From Apostichopus japonicus (lineage: Eukaryota > Echinodermata > Holothuroidea > Aspidochirotida > Stichopodidae), in contig NC_092563.1 of assembly GCF_037975245.1 (NCBI RefSeq), positions 15,994,594 to 16,058,593 of the forward strand: a stretch of DNA of 64,000 nucleotides, read 5' to 3'. A program made the position numbers and the translations under genes. This document shows, piece after piece, positions 25,603 to 38,600 of this stretch (position 1 is the stretch's first letter; the number at the start of each line of letters is the position of its first letter). The notes beneath the pieces are model-generated. The model did not search any database and was not told the origin of the DNA. It worked only from the letters and a program-made list of their open reading frames with translations.

Positions 25603-26815
25603 GTTTTTATTAGTGTTTACACGGGTCCAAAAATCGGGAACCGGGTACCCGAGGGCCGTTACCCGTCGGGTACCCGGGTACCCGGAAAGTTTTTGTTTAC
25701 CCTCGTGTATCACGATTTTCAAGAAATTACATATTGGATGCTGTAATAAATGCATTATATTCTTTACTGACAATGTTTTCATGTTCAAATACGTAGGTGT
25801 AAGATAAGGTATAAAACCTCCCTCAATAATTTTTATTTGCTTCTGTTTCTTTCATTAACTTGTTAATAAATTAATTATTTAATTATAATTAGCATTACTA
25901 CTAACATCGCACTGCCGCCGCAGCTTATGCTAGCTCGTGCACGTCTATTGGATCAAACCATATAAATATCCAATTTAGCTCTTAAACAGTTTTTAATACT
26001 ACTACTATCTATTATGCAGGCCCAGGGTTCGCATTACAGTAGCCGCGCGATTCGCGCAATTTGATCGCATTTGGAATAAACGATTAGTAAAAAGCCACTT
26101 GCGATTACTATTTGTTAGTTATCCCGTCTATAACCCATAAACATCGCGTAAAATTCCTTGTCAGCCTTTCCTTCTTTGAAATAAACGAATGAATAAATAA
26201 TAATTTCTTCCACATGGTAGCCTAACACCACACTAAGTCAATGAGAAATCTAGCTAAGCCTAACCATCTGTTTATCTGCTGGAGTTGTGACGCAGTTATA
26301 AGACATCCATGGAATACTTTCGTTATTGCTGTTACGTTCGACCACATGGTTGCCTAACACCACACTAAGTCAATGGGGGTAGTCTAGCCTAGCCATCTCT
26401 TTATTAGCTGAAATTGTGACGCAGTTATAAGATATCTATGGAAAGCTTTCGTTATTGCTGTTATCTTCGAACACATGGTAGCCTAACAACACACTAAGTC
26501 AATGGGAAATCAGCCTAACCATCGGTTTGCAATTTTTTTTTTAAACAATCACGCTTTGCGTATGATTCGGGTAATAAATTAGGAACCGGGAGTATCGCGT
26601 CTAGCGGGCCCCTTCGTTATTGCTGTTATCTTCGACCACATTGTAGCCTAACACCACACTAAGTCAATGGGAAATCTGCCTAACCGTCGGTTTGCCATTT
26701 TTTTTTTTTAAATCACACTTTGCTTAGGATTCGGGTAATAAATTAGGAACCGGGTAGTATCACGTCGGTCGGGTACCCGGGTACCCGGATAACCCGTGCA
26801 AACACTAGTTTTTAT
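25603..26815. mobile_element. hAT element relic (1197 bp) with 8-bp TSD
   Basis: The TSD GTTTTTAT (25603-25610 and 26808-26815) flanks 25611-26807. The ends are TAGTGTTTACACGGGT and, read inward from the right, TAGTGTTTGCACGGGT, followed on both sides by tandem GGGTACCC palindromes. The TSD and TIR define it as hAT. The interior has no transposase. It holds four copies of a roughly 130-bp unit containing CCTAACACCACACTAAGTCA, starting at 26221, 26353, 26482 and 26647. Confidence 0.95.
26221..26760. repeat. Internal tandem repeat of about 130 bp, four copies
   Basis: The block CCTAACA(C/A)CACACTAAGTCAATG recurs at intervals of 132, 129 and 165 bp. Each of the first three is followed by variants of TTCGTTATTGCTGTTA about 110 bp later. 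The last two copies also share ATTCGGGTAATAAATTAGGA. The array is inside the hAT element above. Confidence 0.85.
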
Positions 26816-28684
26816 GGGCTATATTGATGTATCTGCGATATGTCAGTGATTGGTCAAAGTCTTAAGGCTAAGGATTAATGGTTGTTTTGAAACAAAAAGG
26901 ACGACGAATTTTTAATGGCTCGGTTCCAAAAGTGACATGTTGTGGAATTGATGCAAACACAAGAACAATTTAAGTTTGTATTGACTCAAGTGTATAATTC
27001 GTGGCAATATAAGTTACCATACAAATACATACAGTTGTAAAACTTTGAAGCTCAACTTTAGCCAAATGAGTCCTTGTAAAGACTTTATAACGTTCCACCT
27101 CATTTAATATATTTAGGATACTTTCGGTGGGGGGGGGGGGGGGGAGAGGGACGCATTGCATGTGGAAAAGAAAAAGGTCGCTAATCGTTCTAATGAAGAG
27201 TGTAGGCTCTTGTGTTGCACCATCGTAAATGAACAGGTTAATCTGAGTTTAGCACCGAGATACAAAGCCGTACAATAACACACACATGCTGCGTGCATCT
27301 AATCAGTTTCTCTATTGAAACTGACTCAACATATGAAGCAGTGGGTCCATATACTAACGTACGATACAATTATTGTATAGATTCTGGGTTTTGTATTTTG
27401 AGAAAGTCTATGGTGAAATAGAAATATTTCCTCCGTTATTTCAACATGTTTGAGTTTATTTGAATTTCGCAACACATTTTGAGGGCCAGACTCAGCCTTA
27501 TTATTTTGTTATAGGCCTACAGTACCCTCTACCCGTTTCGTGTACAATATTTCAAAATGTGGGAGAAGGGGCTGGAAATTCAACATTTAGTAGAACACCT
27601 CCCTCCCCTCTCCTGACCACCCCCTAACAGCTCCCTCTACCAAACAGGGTAGAGCATGCAGGGAGCAGTGACGATACAAGGAGACCGTAAAGTGGTGTTC
27701 CGTTTGAGCCCGGCAGCCGCTTTAAAACTCGGTCAAACTTCCGAGCTGAAGCCCCAGTGTTTCCTGTCTATTATCGTCATAATTTCTGTGCTCTTGCCGA
27801 GAAGAAGCAAGACATTCTTCAAAGAAGCGGGGGAAAAACGGATAAGAAAAACAAAATAAACCAAACACTAGTTTAGAGACTACTGTAGTTTATTCACTTC
27901 TCTTTTTGACATATGTATAGAATTGTGCAGGAAACACGTTTGCGATAAGATAACTATATACGACGCAGACCAATGTTTTCTCGGTGGGTTGGCCTAGAGG
28001 TTGCACAGTACTGAAATAAGATTCCAATGAACTTGTTCTGGAATTCTATGATAACGGGTCCTTCAGAAACTTTGATTACAGCCGAGACCCTGCTGCAATA
28101 TAAAAGTCATATTTCTGGCGTTATTGATATAATAGGCAGCCAGTCTAGGAATGCCGTAAATAGTTGGCTGCAATCTGATCGTATATATGAGCAAAGATAA
28201 ACATCTGGAGATTTCTTATCTTATTTTTTTGACATTTTCTGCTGGTAAGTTCAGTAGGCTAGACGCAGCCTATATACATGTAGGTCTAGTCTGTTGGTAG
28301 CCGTTGAATGTATATATTTACCGTATACTGTGACTGACAAGCTGCACGTTGAGCTGATTTAGTTCAATGATTCAAGTTGCAATGAGCAGATAGTTATCCA
28401 AGTTTTCTACACTTTCACTCACCATATCTGTGTACATGCAGGTTATCTTTGTCAAAAAATAGTCTACAGTGCTGGTGTACTTTCCATTTTGTATTTACAG
28501 TCTTGTATATTAGTCACGAATAAAATGATTGTGAATAGTTTAAATGCAAAACTCCGCTAAAAAGAAAATCCATGAAATTACAAAAAAAAAAACAAAGGCA
28601 CACATATATCAGTAGAAACATACCCATGCACACAGATGTGGATTAACATTCAGACTGCATGATGACCCCTTTGTTTTTCCATTG
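26816..28684. other. No recognised gene
   Basis: A 16-nt G run lies at 27129-27144. The plus frame at 27656-27859 (67 codons, ATG start) is moderately GC-rich and encodes GDRKVVFRLSPAAALKLG near its start. It matches nothing I know and I do not call it a gene. Confidence 0.45.
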
Positions 28685-28935
28685 TTACTAACCCCGACCC
28701 CTATATCCCTAATCCCTACCCCCACCCCTCCGCCAAACCCCTAACCCCAACCACGTCCCCTAACCCTAACCCTACCCCTAACCCCTACCCTAACCCCTAC
28801 CCTAACCCCTACCCCTAACCCCTCCCATAACCCCCACTCCTAACCTCTACGCCTTACCCCTACCCCCTCCTCCAAAACCATAACTCCTACCCCTCCTCCA
28901 AACCCCTAACCCCTTCCCTACCCGAACCATAACAA
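28685..28935. repeat. Degenerate telomere-like C-rich repeat
   Basis: About 250 bp consists of CCCTAA, CCCCTA and ACCCCT units, including several perfect CCCTAACCCTA stretches near 28760-28815. Units vary in length and drift toward both edges. The block lies between ordinary AT-rich sequences, so it is interstitial and not a chromosome end. Confidence 0.8.
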
Positions 28936-29242
28936 TACCCCGATACAATTAAGTTCTACTAAGGACGTGGTGATTTCTAATTGGAACCGACGTCGGAGGA
29001 CCTAAAAATACCTCCGTTTAAGTCCTCAGAATTCCAAACCAGTACACACACGCACACAGATAGTTAAGCATTTCTGTATTTTGTCAGAGAGGCTTTGCTT
29101 AGTTTCTTGATACACATTTTGGTTGTTACTTTGTGTCAATGTTTTTTCCCCCGTCTGTATTCGCATAAGTAAAACAATTGTAATAATGTAAGCCTGTTTT
29201 GTAAAATTTAATATTTTTAGCTCAGCTGAAAGTTTTCAGTTG

Positions 29243-29593
29243 AAGGCATTGAAGACTCGCCCCAAACACTAAACAGCGTGCTGCCATCTGTAAAAGTTAA
29301 CTTTCCGTTGCTTGCAAGTGGAGTTTTCTTCTTGTCGCTACAAAATGCAGACAGTAATGAAACGTGATACTTGTTATCTTTTATCTAGACATGAGATGTC
29401 CATCGCTGTACACTGTGTCCACTGTGTTGTGGGTATTTACAGCAGCTGTATGTATTGACTGTACACTAGTGTCTAATTAACGACGGTAGCAAAGCTGTGT
29501 GTGTATTTTCTGGGATCGATGGTGGTGTCTAACACTTCTGTTACACCTCATTCGAAACTAGGTCAGATTACCGGCATGAGATGTTTCTTTGTG
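29243..29593 (+). repeat. Dispersed repeat B, copy 1
   Basis: This stretch is the inverted counterpart of 44313-44640, with long identical runs such as GGGATCGATGGTGGTGTCTA and GTCAGATTACCGGCATGAGA. The left edge has GAAGACTCGCC and the right neighbourhood has GCGAGTCTTC, a 10-bp inversion in this copy. It encodes no protein I recognise. Confidence 0.85.
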
Positions 29594-30898
29594 TGCGAGT
29601 CTTCACACCCTTTAAGCAATATAGTGATCGTGCGATTCTGCCGAATTCTGTCACTTACGGACACCGTGTTTTAATGACTGCCATTTCGTCATATTCATTC
29701 GACTTGGCTGAATTTTCGTCAGTGGTTAGTGTGAGTTAAAGTTGTCATATACATGAGATCATATTTTATACATTTGAAGGTAATTTGAGGTCACGAGACG
29801 TCAATTTCAAAAAACGCAAAAAATTTTACTCCTAAATAAAGGCCAAAGTCATTTGAAGTCAACTGGTTGAAATGTTACCACCATAGCTATAAGGAAATGT
29901 AATATTGACAAGTATCCTTCTTCCATACATGAGACGGTGTCATTTTGAGTATAAATGTATTAATGCAGATCAAAATTCATATAAACACAATTTTGTTCAT
30001 GATATCTTAAACGGATAACATTGGCTCATACCCTGCCTGCTACGATGAAGTAATCCAAAAACCTCAATACATTTTTTTCTGGTTTAATGACACTACAACG
30101 GCAATTCTGCATTTTTTAAGTATATTCAAGAACACAAGTTTAGTGGTAATTATAGCGTTTTGACTTTTCACATTTATTTCCAACCTTTATCATTGTTTAT
30201 TTTAATAAAATAACATTGTAGCAAACTAAGGTATGTCGTCTAAGGAGCAAGGGAAAGGGGGGGGGGGGTGGGAGGAGAGGAAATGACACCGTTATCCCAC
30301 CCATGAGTTACTTTTTTTGTACAAACAACTTGATAAATTGCTCAGAAATATTGTCAATGACTACAAATTTCTTAAATAGAAATGAGAAAAGAAGTAGGGG
30401 GAGGAGGAGGGGGGTGGGACTGAACCCCTCCACAACTGAATCACTGTTTAACTTTAAAAAAGTCACTCGATTAACATCCCGTAGTACAGTAGACATAACA
30501 GTTGGAAAACTATTTCAATTAAAAAACAACGTCAGTTATTAGTTTAGTCCGTGTATGAGCAAAGATTATTGCGCAATAAAGTGTTTCCATATGCATTCAA
30601 GAATTATTACCAAACTTGACAAGACTCATGTCTTCGCCACACATAATACTATGAGGACTTTAAGAATTTCCGACAAGTTTATTACTGCAGTCAACCACCG
30701 GAATAACCATTTAAGTCGGCTCCTTTACCACCCGCTCATACACATGCAGTCAGTTACATGTGACTATACCAGTAACTGCATGCGATGAATAACAGCTGTG
30801 GTTCGGAGTGGTGTAACGTATTTGGCCAAGTATGAAGAGTTGTTAGAAATATTTGACTTCGTTACCATGGAGGTAGTATACACTGACAGCTTTCCCAA
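29594..30898. other. No recognised gene
   Basis: AT-rich DNA with a 12-nt G run at 30257-30268 and a purine-rich patch near 30395-30417. No exon was found. Confidence 0.5.
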
Positions 30899-31697
30899 AC
30901 TGCAAGCAAGGGCGGCGGAACCGGGGGGGGGCACAGGGGGCACGTGCCCCCCCACTATTCCTCAGGTTAAAAATGTGCCCTTTTTCTACATAAAAATTTC
31001 AAAATAAAAAAAAGAGTTTACAAAGCGAAACCCACGTCGAATGAAATATTTCGGGAAGCTTTAAATGTTAACTACCAAAGGCGTAGAAGCCCAATTTAAA
31101 TTGGGGGGGGGGGGGGGGCTGTAACGACTTGCTCGAAAAATATTACCAACATTTTTCGCGCGCTACGCGCGCGTTCAACATGTTAGTGTGCATATCATAT
31201 AGGCATGCGTTGGTTATTACATCGCATGCCAATAACATACAATCATTTGCCGTGTTATAACCCTTCCAAATTGGTTATAATTATGGCAAAGTCGTTACAA
31301 TAATAATGATCATAATAATATCACTTTAACCATTTAAAAAACATAGAAAATTATTTTTCTTTCAGTATTTTGACATATTTCATTTGCTTTCATGCATGTA
31401 TCGATCGCGTGTGCAGGGACTTGGACTTTATAATGATTTCACCTCATTTTGTCTTTTTCCTTGTTTCCCAATTTGCACATTAGATATTGCAGTGCTAGTA
31501 TGCATTGTTTCCTTGAGGGGTGGGGGGGGGGTAGCGATGATGGAGTGATGTGTATACGCAAATAAGATAATACAATAAGAGTTATAAAGGGTACTAAATA
31601 TCAGGCTGCATCAGTGCAATCGAATTTCTGCAAGTGCCCTTCGACGTTGGTACCCCCCCCCCAGATTAAAAGTGCTTCCGCCGCCCTTGACTGCAAG
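30899..31697. mobile_element. hAT-like element, family A copy 2 (783 bp)
   Basis: The TSD ACTGCAAG (30899-30906 and 31690-31697) flanks 30907-31689. The left end is CAAGGGCGGCGGAA and the right end read inward is CAAGGGCGGCGGAAGCACTT, as in copy 1 at 16027-16672. Both ends and the right third align with that copy. The middle contains an independent insertion starting near AAAGGCGTAGAAGCCC (about 31078), itself hAT-like, and a 16-nt G run at 31103-31118. Confidence 0.95.
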
Positions 31698-31962
31698 ACC
31701 CCATTTACGTCAATGATGGTAATTCCTCACGGTCGTAGACCTACTATACGGGGTATATACAACCAGGCTGGCATTATTTTGTCTGGTCAGAACAGATAAC
31801 GTGCGATTAAGTGCCATATATAGAAGCAGCCGTAGGTTTATTATGCACTAGCCTATATTGTATATTATGGCTAGTCTGTCAATAAGTTGTGGGCTATAAC
31901 GTACATAGTTATAATCAAGTGTAACCTACAAGCAAATACATCAGCCCGAGGTTGTAACTTTT

Positions 31963-32145
31963 TTATCAAGATCTTTATCACATTCGGATAGATAAGTTAA
32001 CCTGATAAGGAACCTCAATTACTGCTTTGTTAGTTTGTCACCTGACTCCATCTCAAATTATCTTTTTGGACCAAGGCCCTTCGCAAACTGTCCTTTGTTG
32101 TAACTAGAAGAATTGGATAAGAGATCTTTGTTGCTGATAAGATAA
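31963..32145. promoter_or_regulatory. Dense cluster of WGATAR sites
   Basis: Seven WGATAR motifs, counting both strands, lie at 31963, 31975, 31990, 32003, 32058, 32135 and 32140. By base composition alone a motif like this is expected roughly once per 500 bp in even-composition DNA. The cluster is 9.4 kb upstream of the FOG-motif exon. GATA factors bind such sites and FOG proteins are GATA partners, so an enhancer is an attractive but unproven reading. Confidence 0.35.
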
Positions 32146-32683
32146 AATTGTTGCGCAAAAGGTCATATTGAGTTATTCATCAACTGTGTAACACAATGTA
32201 TATGGTTCACCTGTACAGTAAATCAATAGAGAATTTCACCATTTGCCTGTATGTAGTGTTATCACTCTATATTAAATTGTATGATGGGCAAGAAAAAGGT
32301 GAATTTGATTTGAACCTCATATGACTTCGTTTTTTGTTATTGGGCTCAATAAGGAAATCATTGTGAATTAAATGATGACACTATTGATAGATTTCTTGTA
32401 TTGATAGACTGTGTTAATGTGCAATTCGTCGAAAATGAGTACCGTCACCATCTGGGCATGTCTCTTATCTGTGGTACTTTATATCTTCAAACCTCTTGTT
32501 ACCGCAGTTGAAGAGTAACAGAGAAGAACCTGAAATAGATATCAAAATCAGACCAAAAATGATCAAATTAGGGACTCAAGGTTTGTTAAGGAAAATGTGT
32601 GGGGTACGAAAGTGTTTATATTGTGCATACGAGGAGCGTGGTTCCGAATGATTTTAGCAACATATATAACTTAGAGAAGTATC

Positions 32684-32971
32684 CAGGGGCGGATACAGGG
32701 GGTGGGGTTGGGGGAGGGTTAATAGGGTGTAGGCGGGATACATCTCCCCCTTTCTCCTCTTCTCACAAAAATTCAATTGTGTTTATTCTTTGCAAGGAAA
32801 GACCGAACAGTGACATTTAAAATGTTATTTTTTTTACTGTGGGGTGGGGGGGGGGGTGGTGAGAGATCACCAGAAGCTTCAAGCTATAGGCTCCACTTCC
32901 TACAATAGGACTCGGCTTCAACGAACCCAGGAGCCCTTCTCTTTCTCCGTAAAATGTTGGATCCGCTCCTG
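32684..32971. mobile_element. Probable hAT-like element without TSD
   Basis: The left end CAGGGGCGGATAC and the right end, read inward as CAGGAGCGGATCC, agree at 11 of 13 positions. The flanks do not show an 8-bp duplication, so a later rearrangement or a chance pairing is possible. The interior has two G-rich blocks. Confidence 0.6.
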
Positions 32972-33009
32972 GCGGTTTATGTATATAATGTATGTATGTA
33001 AGTATGTAC

Positions 33010-33156
33010 GTATTTTAGATCCTCCTGCAAGCAGGAACTCGCGAAGAAGCCATCATTGGCTTATCAAACCCGCCGCAAGCTGACCGAAGTCAGTCTCTTA
33101 GATTCATATTTAACGTCCATGATTATGAATTGTCAATTGTCAACAACTCTGTAACT
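33010..33156 (+). repeat. Dispersed hairpin-rich repeat C, copy 1
   Basis: One of three copies (others at 42416-42548, minus, and 60293-60426, plus). It starts GTATTTTAGATC and ends near AACAACTCTGTAACT. It contains two short hairpins: TCCTGC-AA-GCAGGA and CTGAC-CGAA-GTCAG. A (TATG)n-like stretch precedes it. The frame at 32844-33083 runs into it and is not a gene. Confidence 0.85.
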
Positions 33157-34092
33157 GGATGACATACATTAATCTTGGAGTGATTGGAACTCGGGACCTT
33201 ATGATTGAAAGGTGTGTTTATTTGTGATATTGAAAATTTTGTGATATTGTGATATTGAAATAATGTGATATCGAAAACTTTCTCCATGGCTTGGCCGGGG
33301 CGGAGGTGTTCAAGTTAGAACAGATGCATGGAGATCAAGTCTCTCTCCAGATTATGGCTATATGTTAATCTCTTGTCAATACGAACACATCCGGGGATCA
33401 TTGGTTAATGATTTTATAGTCAGATCGTGTTATTAACAGGCCGATTTATCTCGACCATAGTATATACTTGAATCTATCAGCGGTATGCCATGATACCCAA
33501 TCCAACCGGTGATGCCGACGATTTAAAAAATTCTCAGACAAGATAGGCCTATGTGATATATATAAATAATATATAGGAAAGGCATGCTTATACCTGCTTA
33601 GCAGACAACCTTTATATTAATGCCTGACCTTTAAGATTAAAACGGCTGAAAATTGAAATCTACACTATCATATATCGCAGCATGTTACCAGTCGTTAGCA
33701 GTATCGGTAGACGCCGAGATCCCTAATTATCTGTTAACCGATTATATTGATATTGTCTCAATGTCGTCTCGAAACAATGACACGATTACCTGACTAAATG
33801 CTAAGTTTTTTTTTATCATATCGTATACACCTCCCTCCCTGGTCATGCAGAGTATAACACGAGGACCAAAACAATTTGAAGCTTTCAAAGCTACAGATTC
33901 AGTCTCTTCAAGGATGAAATTTAGGTTTAATCTTGATATGTTTGTCAGAAATAAAATTGGGTCAATTGGTTAAAGGGTCATTTCTCAACAGTTAAAAATG
34001 GTATAAAAATACAGCCTGCACTGATAAATCATGCAGTGTATGTAATGGTCTATAAAATATTTAAAATTAACCTTCACCCTATATTATCCATC
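33157..34092. other. No recognised gene
   Basis: Short TGATATTG repeats lie near 33225-33275. Nothing else is supported. Confidence 0.5.
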
Positions 34093-34480
34093 CTTTAATG
34101 CAGGGGTGGGCAACCTTTTTGAATGAATGGTCCAGATATAAGGGGTGAAAAATTGACTGGGCCACACCTAACCAACGACCTGCTGTTGATTCAAACCTTG
34201 ATTCCGAGGACTTTCGAGCAATAGGTGTGTGTACTTAAGCTGTATTCACAAAAACATAATATCAGTACAGTACAGTGAATAATTAATGGGGATAATAGGC
34301 CTACCTGACAGCATCATAATTATGTGCCGATCAATTCTAAGCAGCTAGCTCGTTTTTTGTGATGATGTAAAATAGATTGATTTTTTTCTTTCTCTTTAGA
34401 CATCTTACGGGCCGCAAAAAAAAACACTGGCCGGCCGCATGTGGCCCGCGGGCCGTAGGTTGCCCACCCCTGCTTTAATG
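34093..34480. mobile_element. hAT MITE (372 bp) with perfect TIRs
   Basis: The TSD CTTTAATG (34093-34100 and 34473-34480) flanks 34101-34472. Both ends read CAGGGGTGGGCAACCT inward, a classic hAT terminus found in many animal genomes. Subterminal GGCC-rich sequence lies at the right side (near 34425-34450). The minus frame at 34320-34568 crosses the element boundary and is not a gene. Confidence 0.97.
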
Positions 34481-35441
34481 CCATGCACATAAGAGTGATA
34501 ATTCCACTATTGAGAGTGCTCAAGAGTGGGCTCTCTATTGAGGAGTACATATTAACACTCGACGACAAAATGACGTCAGGCTAAAGCAGCTCTATATTAT
34601 GAGATATTTTCCTTTGATGTAGATCTTAAATTTTTAAGGATTTTACTCTTATATGGAAGCAGTGACATTCACTCCTCAAAAAGAGCGATTATTCTGGACA
34701 TTCGTTTGGAACATATTTGGAACTTCGGGTGGCTGATGATAACAATTTGCTGCAGAGTTTCTGCTTCTTTAGCACAAAATCACAGCATTTTTTTTCATCG
34801 CGGAGACTAATTTTCAAAATGTGGTGACCCTATTAGTATAATGCATCTGGCAACAACTGAGTTAATGATGTCATCATGATATTTGAAGTCTTTAGCGTTT
34901 CTATAAAATGTACAAATCACTTGTTTCATTGCGGGAAAATAATATTCTCACAAACAAACTGTGTACGACTGCACCCAAATTTTCTATTTTCATATAGGAT
35001 TAAATTTGGCTGCAAGCGAACCTTAACATTACAAAACTTCCTGCCATTGTGAAACAGAATATATATTTTTTGGCTATGTTTTTCATAGTGTGATTTTAAA
35101 AGTTTTCTTGCTTTCAAAATGTATTGGCAATATTAACATGTATGAAATTATGACAAAAATTTCGGGGGTTGGGAGATCCATGATATTATAAAGGAGGGGT
35201 TGAACCCCCCCCCCCCCCGCGGTGTCGTTTCACCCTATCCGCGATGTTAGTGGGTGTGTATGTGGATCTTCCTCCAGAAACAATTACATTTTTTTAGCGT
35301 CAAGTGGCGCATTTCGAGGCATATTTATTGAATAACAAATTGCATCCATAAAGGAAATATGTACAATGGTGTTAACTTGCCCCACCTACAGTATATCTAC
35401 CATGTACATAGCGCGAACAGCCAATAGTTAGCCGATTTAGT
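34481..35441. other. No recognised gene
   Basis: AT-rich; a 14-nt C run lies at 35205-35218. No exon was found. Confidence 0.5.
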
Positions 35442-35695
35442 GTTTAAAGGTATGCTGTATTGGCCCCTAATATGCTAGATATTCAAATATGGTCACCTTT
35501 GGTCAAAAATCTTAAACTGTTTCTATTTCAACCTTCGAGGAAATTTTACTCACTGGGTCATTCAGTCATCTTGTGTGTTCCTTAATTAAAAATATCTGAG
35601 AACAATTTGGAGAGTAAAGACTTCCAGGAAAGTACTTTTTGAAAACTTGCAGCAATTATAGCGTGCTATAATTTTGGGCCTATACTGACTGTATA
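35442..35695 (+). repeat. Dispersed repeat D, copy 1, possible TTAA MITE
   Basis: It aligns in inverted orientation with 45949-46220. Shared blocks include AAAGTACTTTTTGAAAACTT-type sequence and CAAATATGGTCA. The two ends are loosely inverted (TTTAAAGG..CTGTATTGGCCCC and a right end read inward as CAGTATAGGCCCA), which suggests a decayed DNA transposon with TTAA target preference. Confidence 0.7.
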
Positions 35696-38600
35696 AAGGG
35701 GTGATATATAGTCCATGTAATTTCCCATTGGCTTAAAAGGTAACTTTTTTTTAACTAACCGCTTTGTATAAAGAGGTAAAGCATGTACAAACCGAGTTAT
35801 GTGTCTGTATCCGTTTAACCTTTGACCCGGAACTACTACAGTTGGAATCATGACGGGATCTTCAAGTTACACTATCACATATCAATAATTGTTTCGGTAT
35901 GGCGTCCTTGGCAGCTATCAGGGATGTTTTCTAGGATGCCGAGATAACTTGAGGAGGTGGAGAGCGGAACGATATCATCATGTCAGAATCGATTGCAACT
36001 CCGAGTGCCTCTGTACGTTTTTTCAAACTTTACCAAATTAACATAACCTCTCTCACATGAACGAGACGTTTTTCATTTACCCTGCATGGAACTGGAACTA
36101 TAACGTACATGCAGTTAGAATCATGGATTGGCCGAGGATATAGGAGAAGCCCCCTCCCCATAATTAAATCAACTTAGGGCTCATGCCACCCCTCCCCCAC
36201 CCACCCCACCACTCCCATCGGGCAGACAGAATATTACAATTGATCCTAGTGCAGAGTATACATAGATATACAACATGTTTGTGCAGCACAACCTCAACTG
36301 TTGAAAATTCCTCAACATTGTTTCCAAAGCTGCAAAGATATAGCAATATTTTGCATCTAGTCAACCTCCATTTTACTCAAATGTCTCAATCGGGAGAAGG
36401 GCCCGTCCCACTTAGACCCTTCCCCTGGATGGCACAACATCCTACCCCCACCCCACCCCACCCCAAGTAAACAAATGGATGGTGGTTGTGATTGCGCCAT
36501 TGACCATTGCGTATCAATAACGCGTACAGGTTTCGACTAAGACACAATAAATTTCATACATAATTGTTGGAACCCTCAATCTAAATTAAAGATCAATGTC
36601 GCGCTAACCTGTTTTCCTAAACTGTTTTTAAAAATTGTTCCAATATGGTACAGAAAAGTTGTGTAACATACATTTTAAATTAAATGTAATGTAAACCCAA
36701 ACATCTATGTGTATACAATGCAGTCCCTGGTATGCCTTTGGTTGAAGGTAACTGATTATATTTTCTGGTATCTTTCAGTTTAGCGTCTACCAAGAATGTG
36801 ATTGTGAGAATGTGAAGATAAGCAGTGCAGGCGTGCACAGGATTTCAAAAGTGGGGGTCAAGGCGGGGCTGAACTGTCATGGAAGGATCAGAGCCGAATG
36901 AAGAATTAAAAAAAAAAAAAAGAAAGAATACAGAAGGGTGTAGGGGGTCTGGGGTCCTCCTGCAGAAAAAAAAAAGACAGAAAGAAAAGTAAGGCGTCGA
37001 ATGGTGCTTTCTGTGGTATATTTAGACTCTAAATTAGGTCTATTATTATCTATCAACGTAAGGTTATACTAATAACTATAGGCCTACTCTTAAATTTGTG
37101 TGTGAGTTTGAAAAGTGGGTTTACACCCGTAGCAATGGTTATTATTCTTCCCGGCTGCATGTAGAAACAATTTCCCCTTTACTGGCCTATTTCCCCCCGA
37201 TTGACGATGGAAGGAGGGTGTGTCTCCCCCGACCCCCCCCCCCACCCCAACACTCGCAATAACGCACACCACTGAAGGACAAACGCAGCTTCACATGCCA
37301 AGAGAAGAGAACATATTTTTTTGGCGTTCCATACATCTTTGTGTGTTAATTGATGACATAACTTGATAAGAACCGTCCAACTTATCATTACAAGCTTTAT
37401 CTTTTAGTTACATGTTGGCCCTCATACAAGGTACGATTATATTGATAGGCCATATGTATTGTAATTAACAGATAGGCATGTCAACGTGCAGGTATTTATT
37501 AACTAGCTAGCATAGGTCAAACTGGATATTAAAGAGCTCTATACCCGGAATTTTAATACACTTTGAATATATAGGCTTTATCATTAATGATAAATAGACT
37601 CATACATTGTTTCAATGTTCTTTGACTAATATACAACGATATAAATTCAGAAGACTATTTCTCAAAGGATCTATGGACATGATGTATTTTATATGTATAA
37701 CATTCCAACATTGCACCATATGAACATTCATGTTAGTGAAAAGACTTACCCCCCTCCCCCACTACGCCATACACATATAAACGCACACATATTATGTTTC
37801 GTTGCAGGTGAAAGCCTACAATTTATTTTTACAATTTGGTATAGTGTCAAATGTAGGGTTGCAATAAGTCATTGAATCGCAGATTTAAATATGATATAGT
37901 AAAGCAAAAAAAACAAAACAAAAAGGTTTTCATAAAATATTATTTGTAATGACCCATTTGATCTTTTGGTACCATGAAAGTCTACGACAATAGTGTCGCC
38001 AAAACAAATGGAACTTGGGGGGGGGGGGAGTGTGGGGCATTAGTCCTCTGAAGTTTGGCGGTTGTCAACAATTCCAGAACTGATATAATCTTCAAATCAG
38101 CAGTAATTTTAGAGGTAGACGTCAGTAAATTATTGTCAGTAAATGTCAAAAAAAGTTGAATATCTTCCTGCCTAAGGTTTCATGTTTGGACACGGCAAAT
38201 TACATATGAGGGAACAAAGGGGGGGGGGGGTCACCGAGCATTTGGGGGTGCACGCCTCACCGCTCACATTCCCCCCTACGAAGATAAATTCGTATTTCAC
38301 TGACGTCAAAATTAAAGTGTTCTTTGAACTGTACTGTTCTTTTCACCAATGGATATGAATGTAAATTATTTTAGGCCTACTATTCTAAATGGAAGAACAC
38401 GTTTATTTTCTTCTATCTGTAGCGAGGAGGGGGGGGGGGGGCACGTAGGCCCTACATCGAGTTATCCCTCATGTTCAAATTATTTTACTGTTGGTGATGT
38501 ATGGGTGAAATAAAACTTAATAAGTAAATGAAATATATATATATATATAGGCTTATATATCGAAAAAGAAGGGGATAAACTCATGAATGATTACAAATGA

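Noticed and set aside
26221-26760. CRISPR-like array
   Set aside because: The units are about 130 bp, diverged, and lie inside a hAT element; spacer structure is absent.
28685-28935. Chromosome end
   Set aside because: Units are irregular and unique AT-rich sequence continues on both sides.
32684-32971. Fully supported hAT element
   Set aside because: TIRs match at 11 of 13 positions but no 8-bp duplication is present, so it was kept at lower confidence and not counted among the eight.
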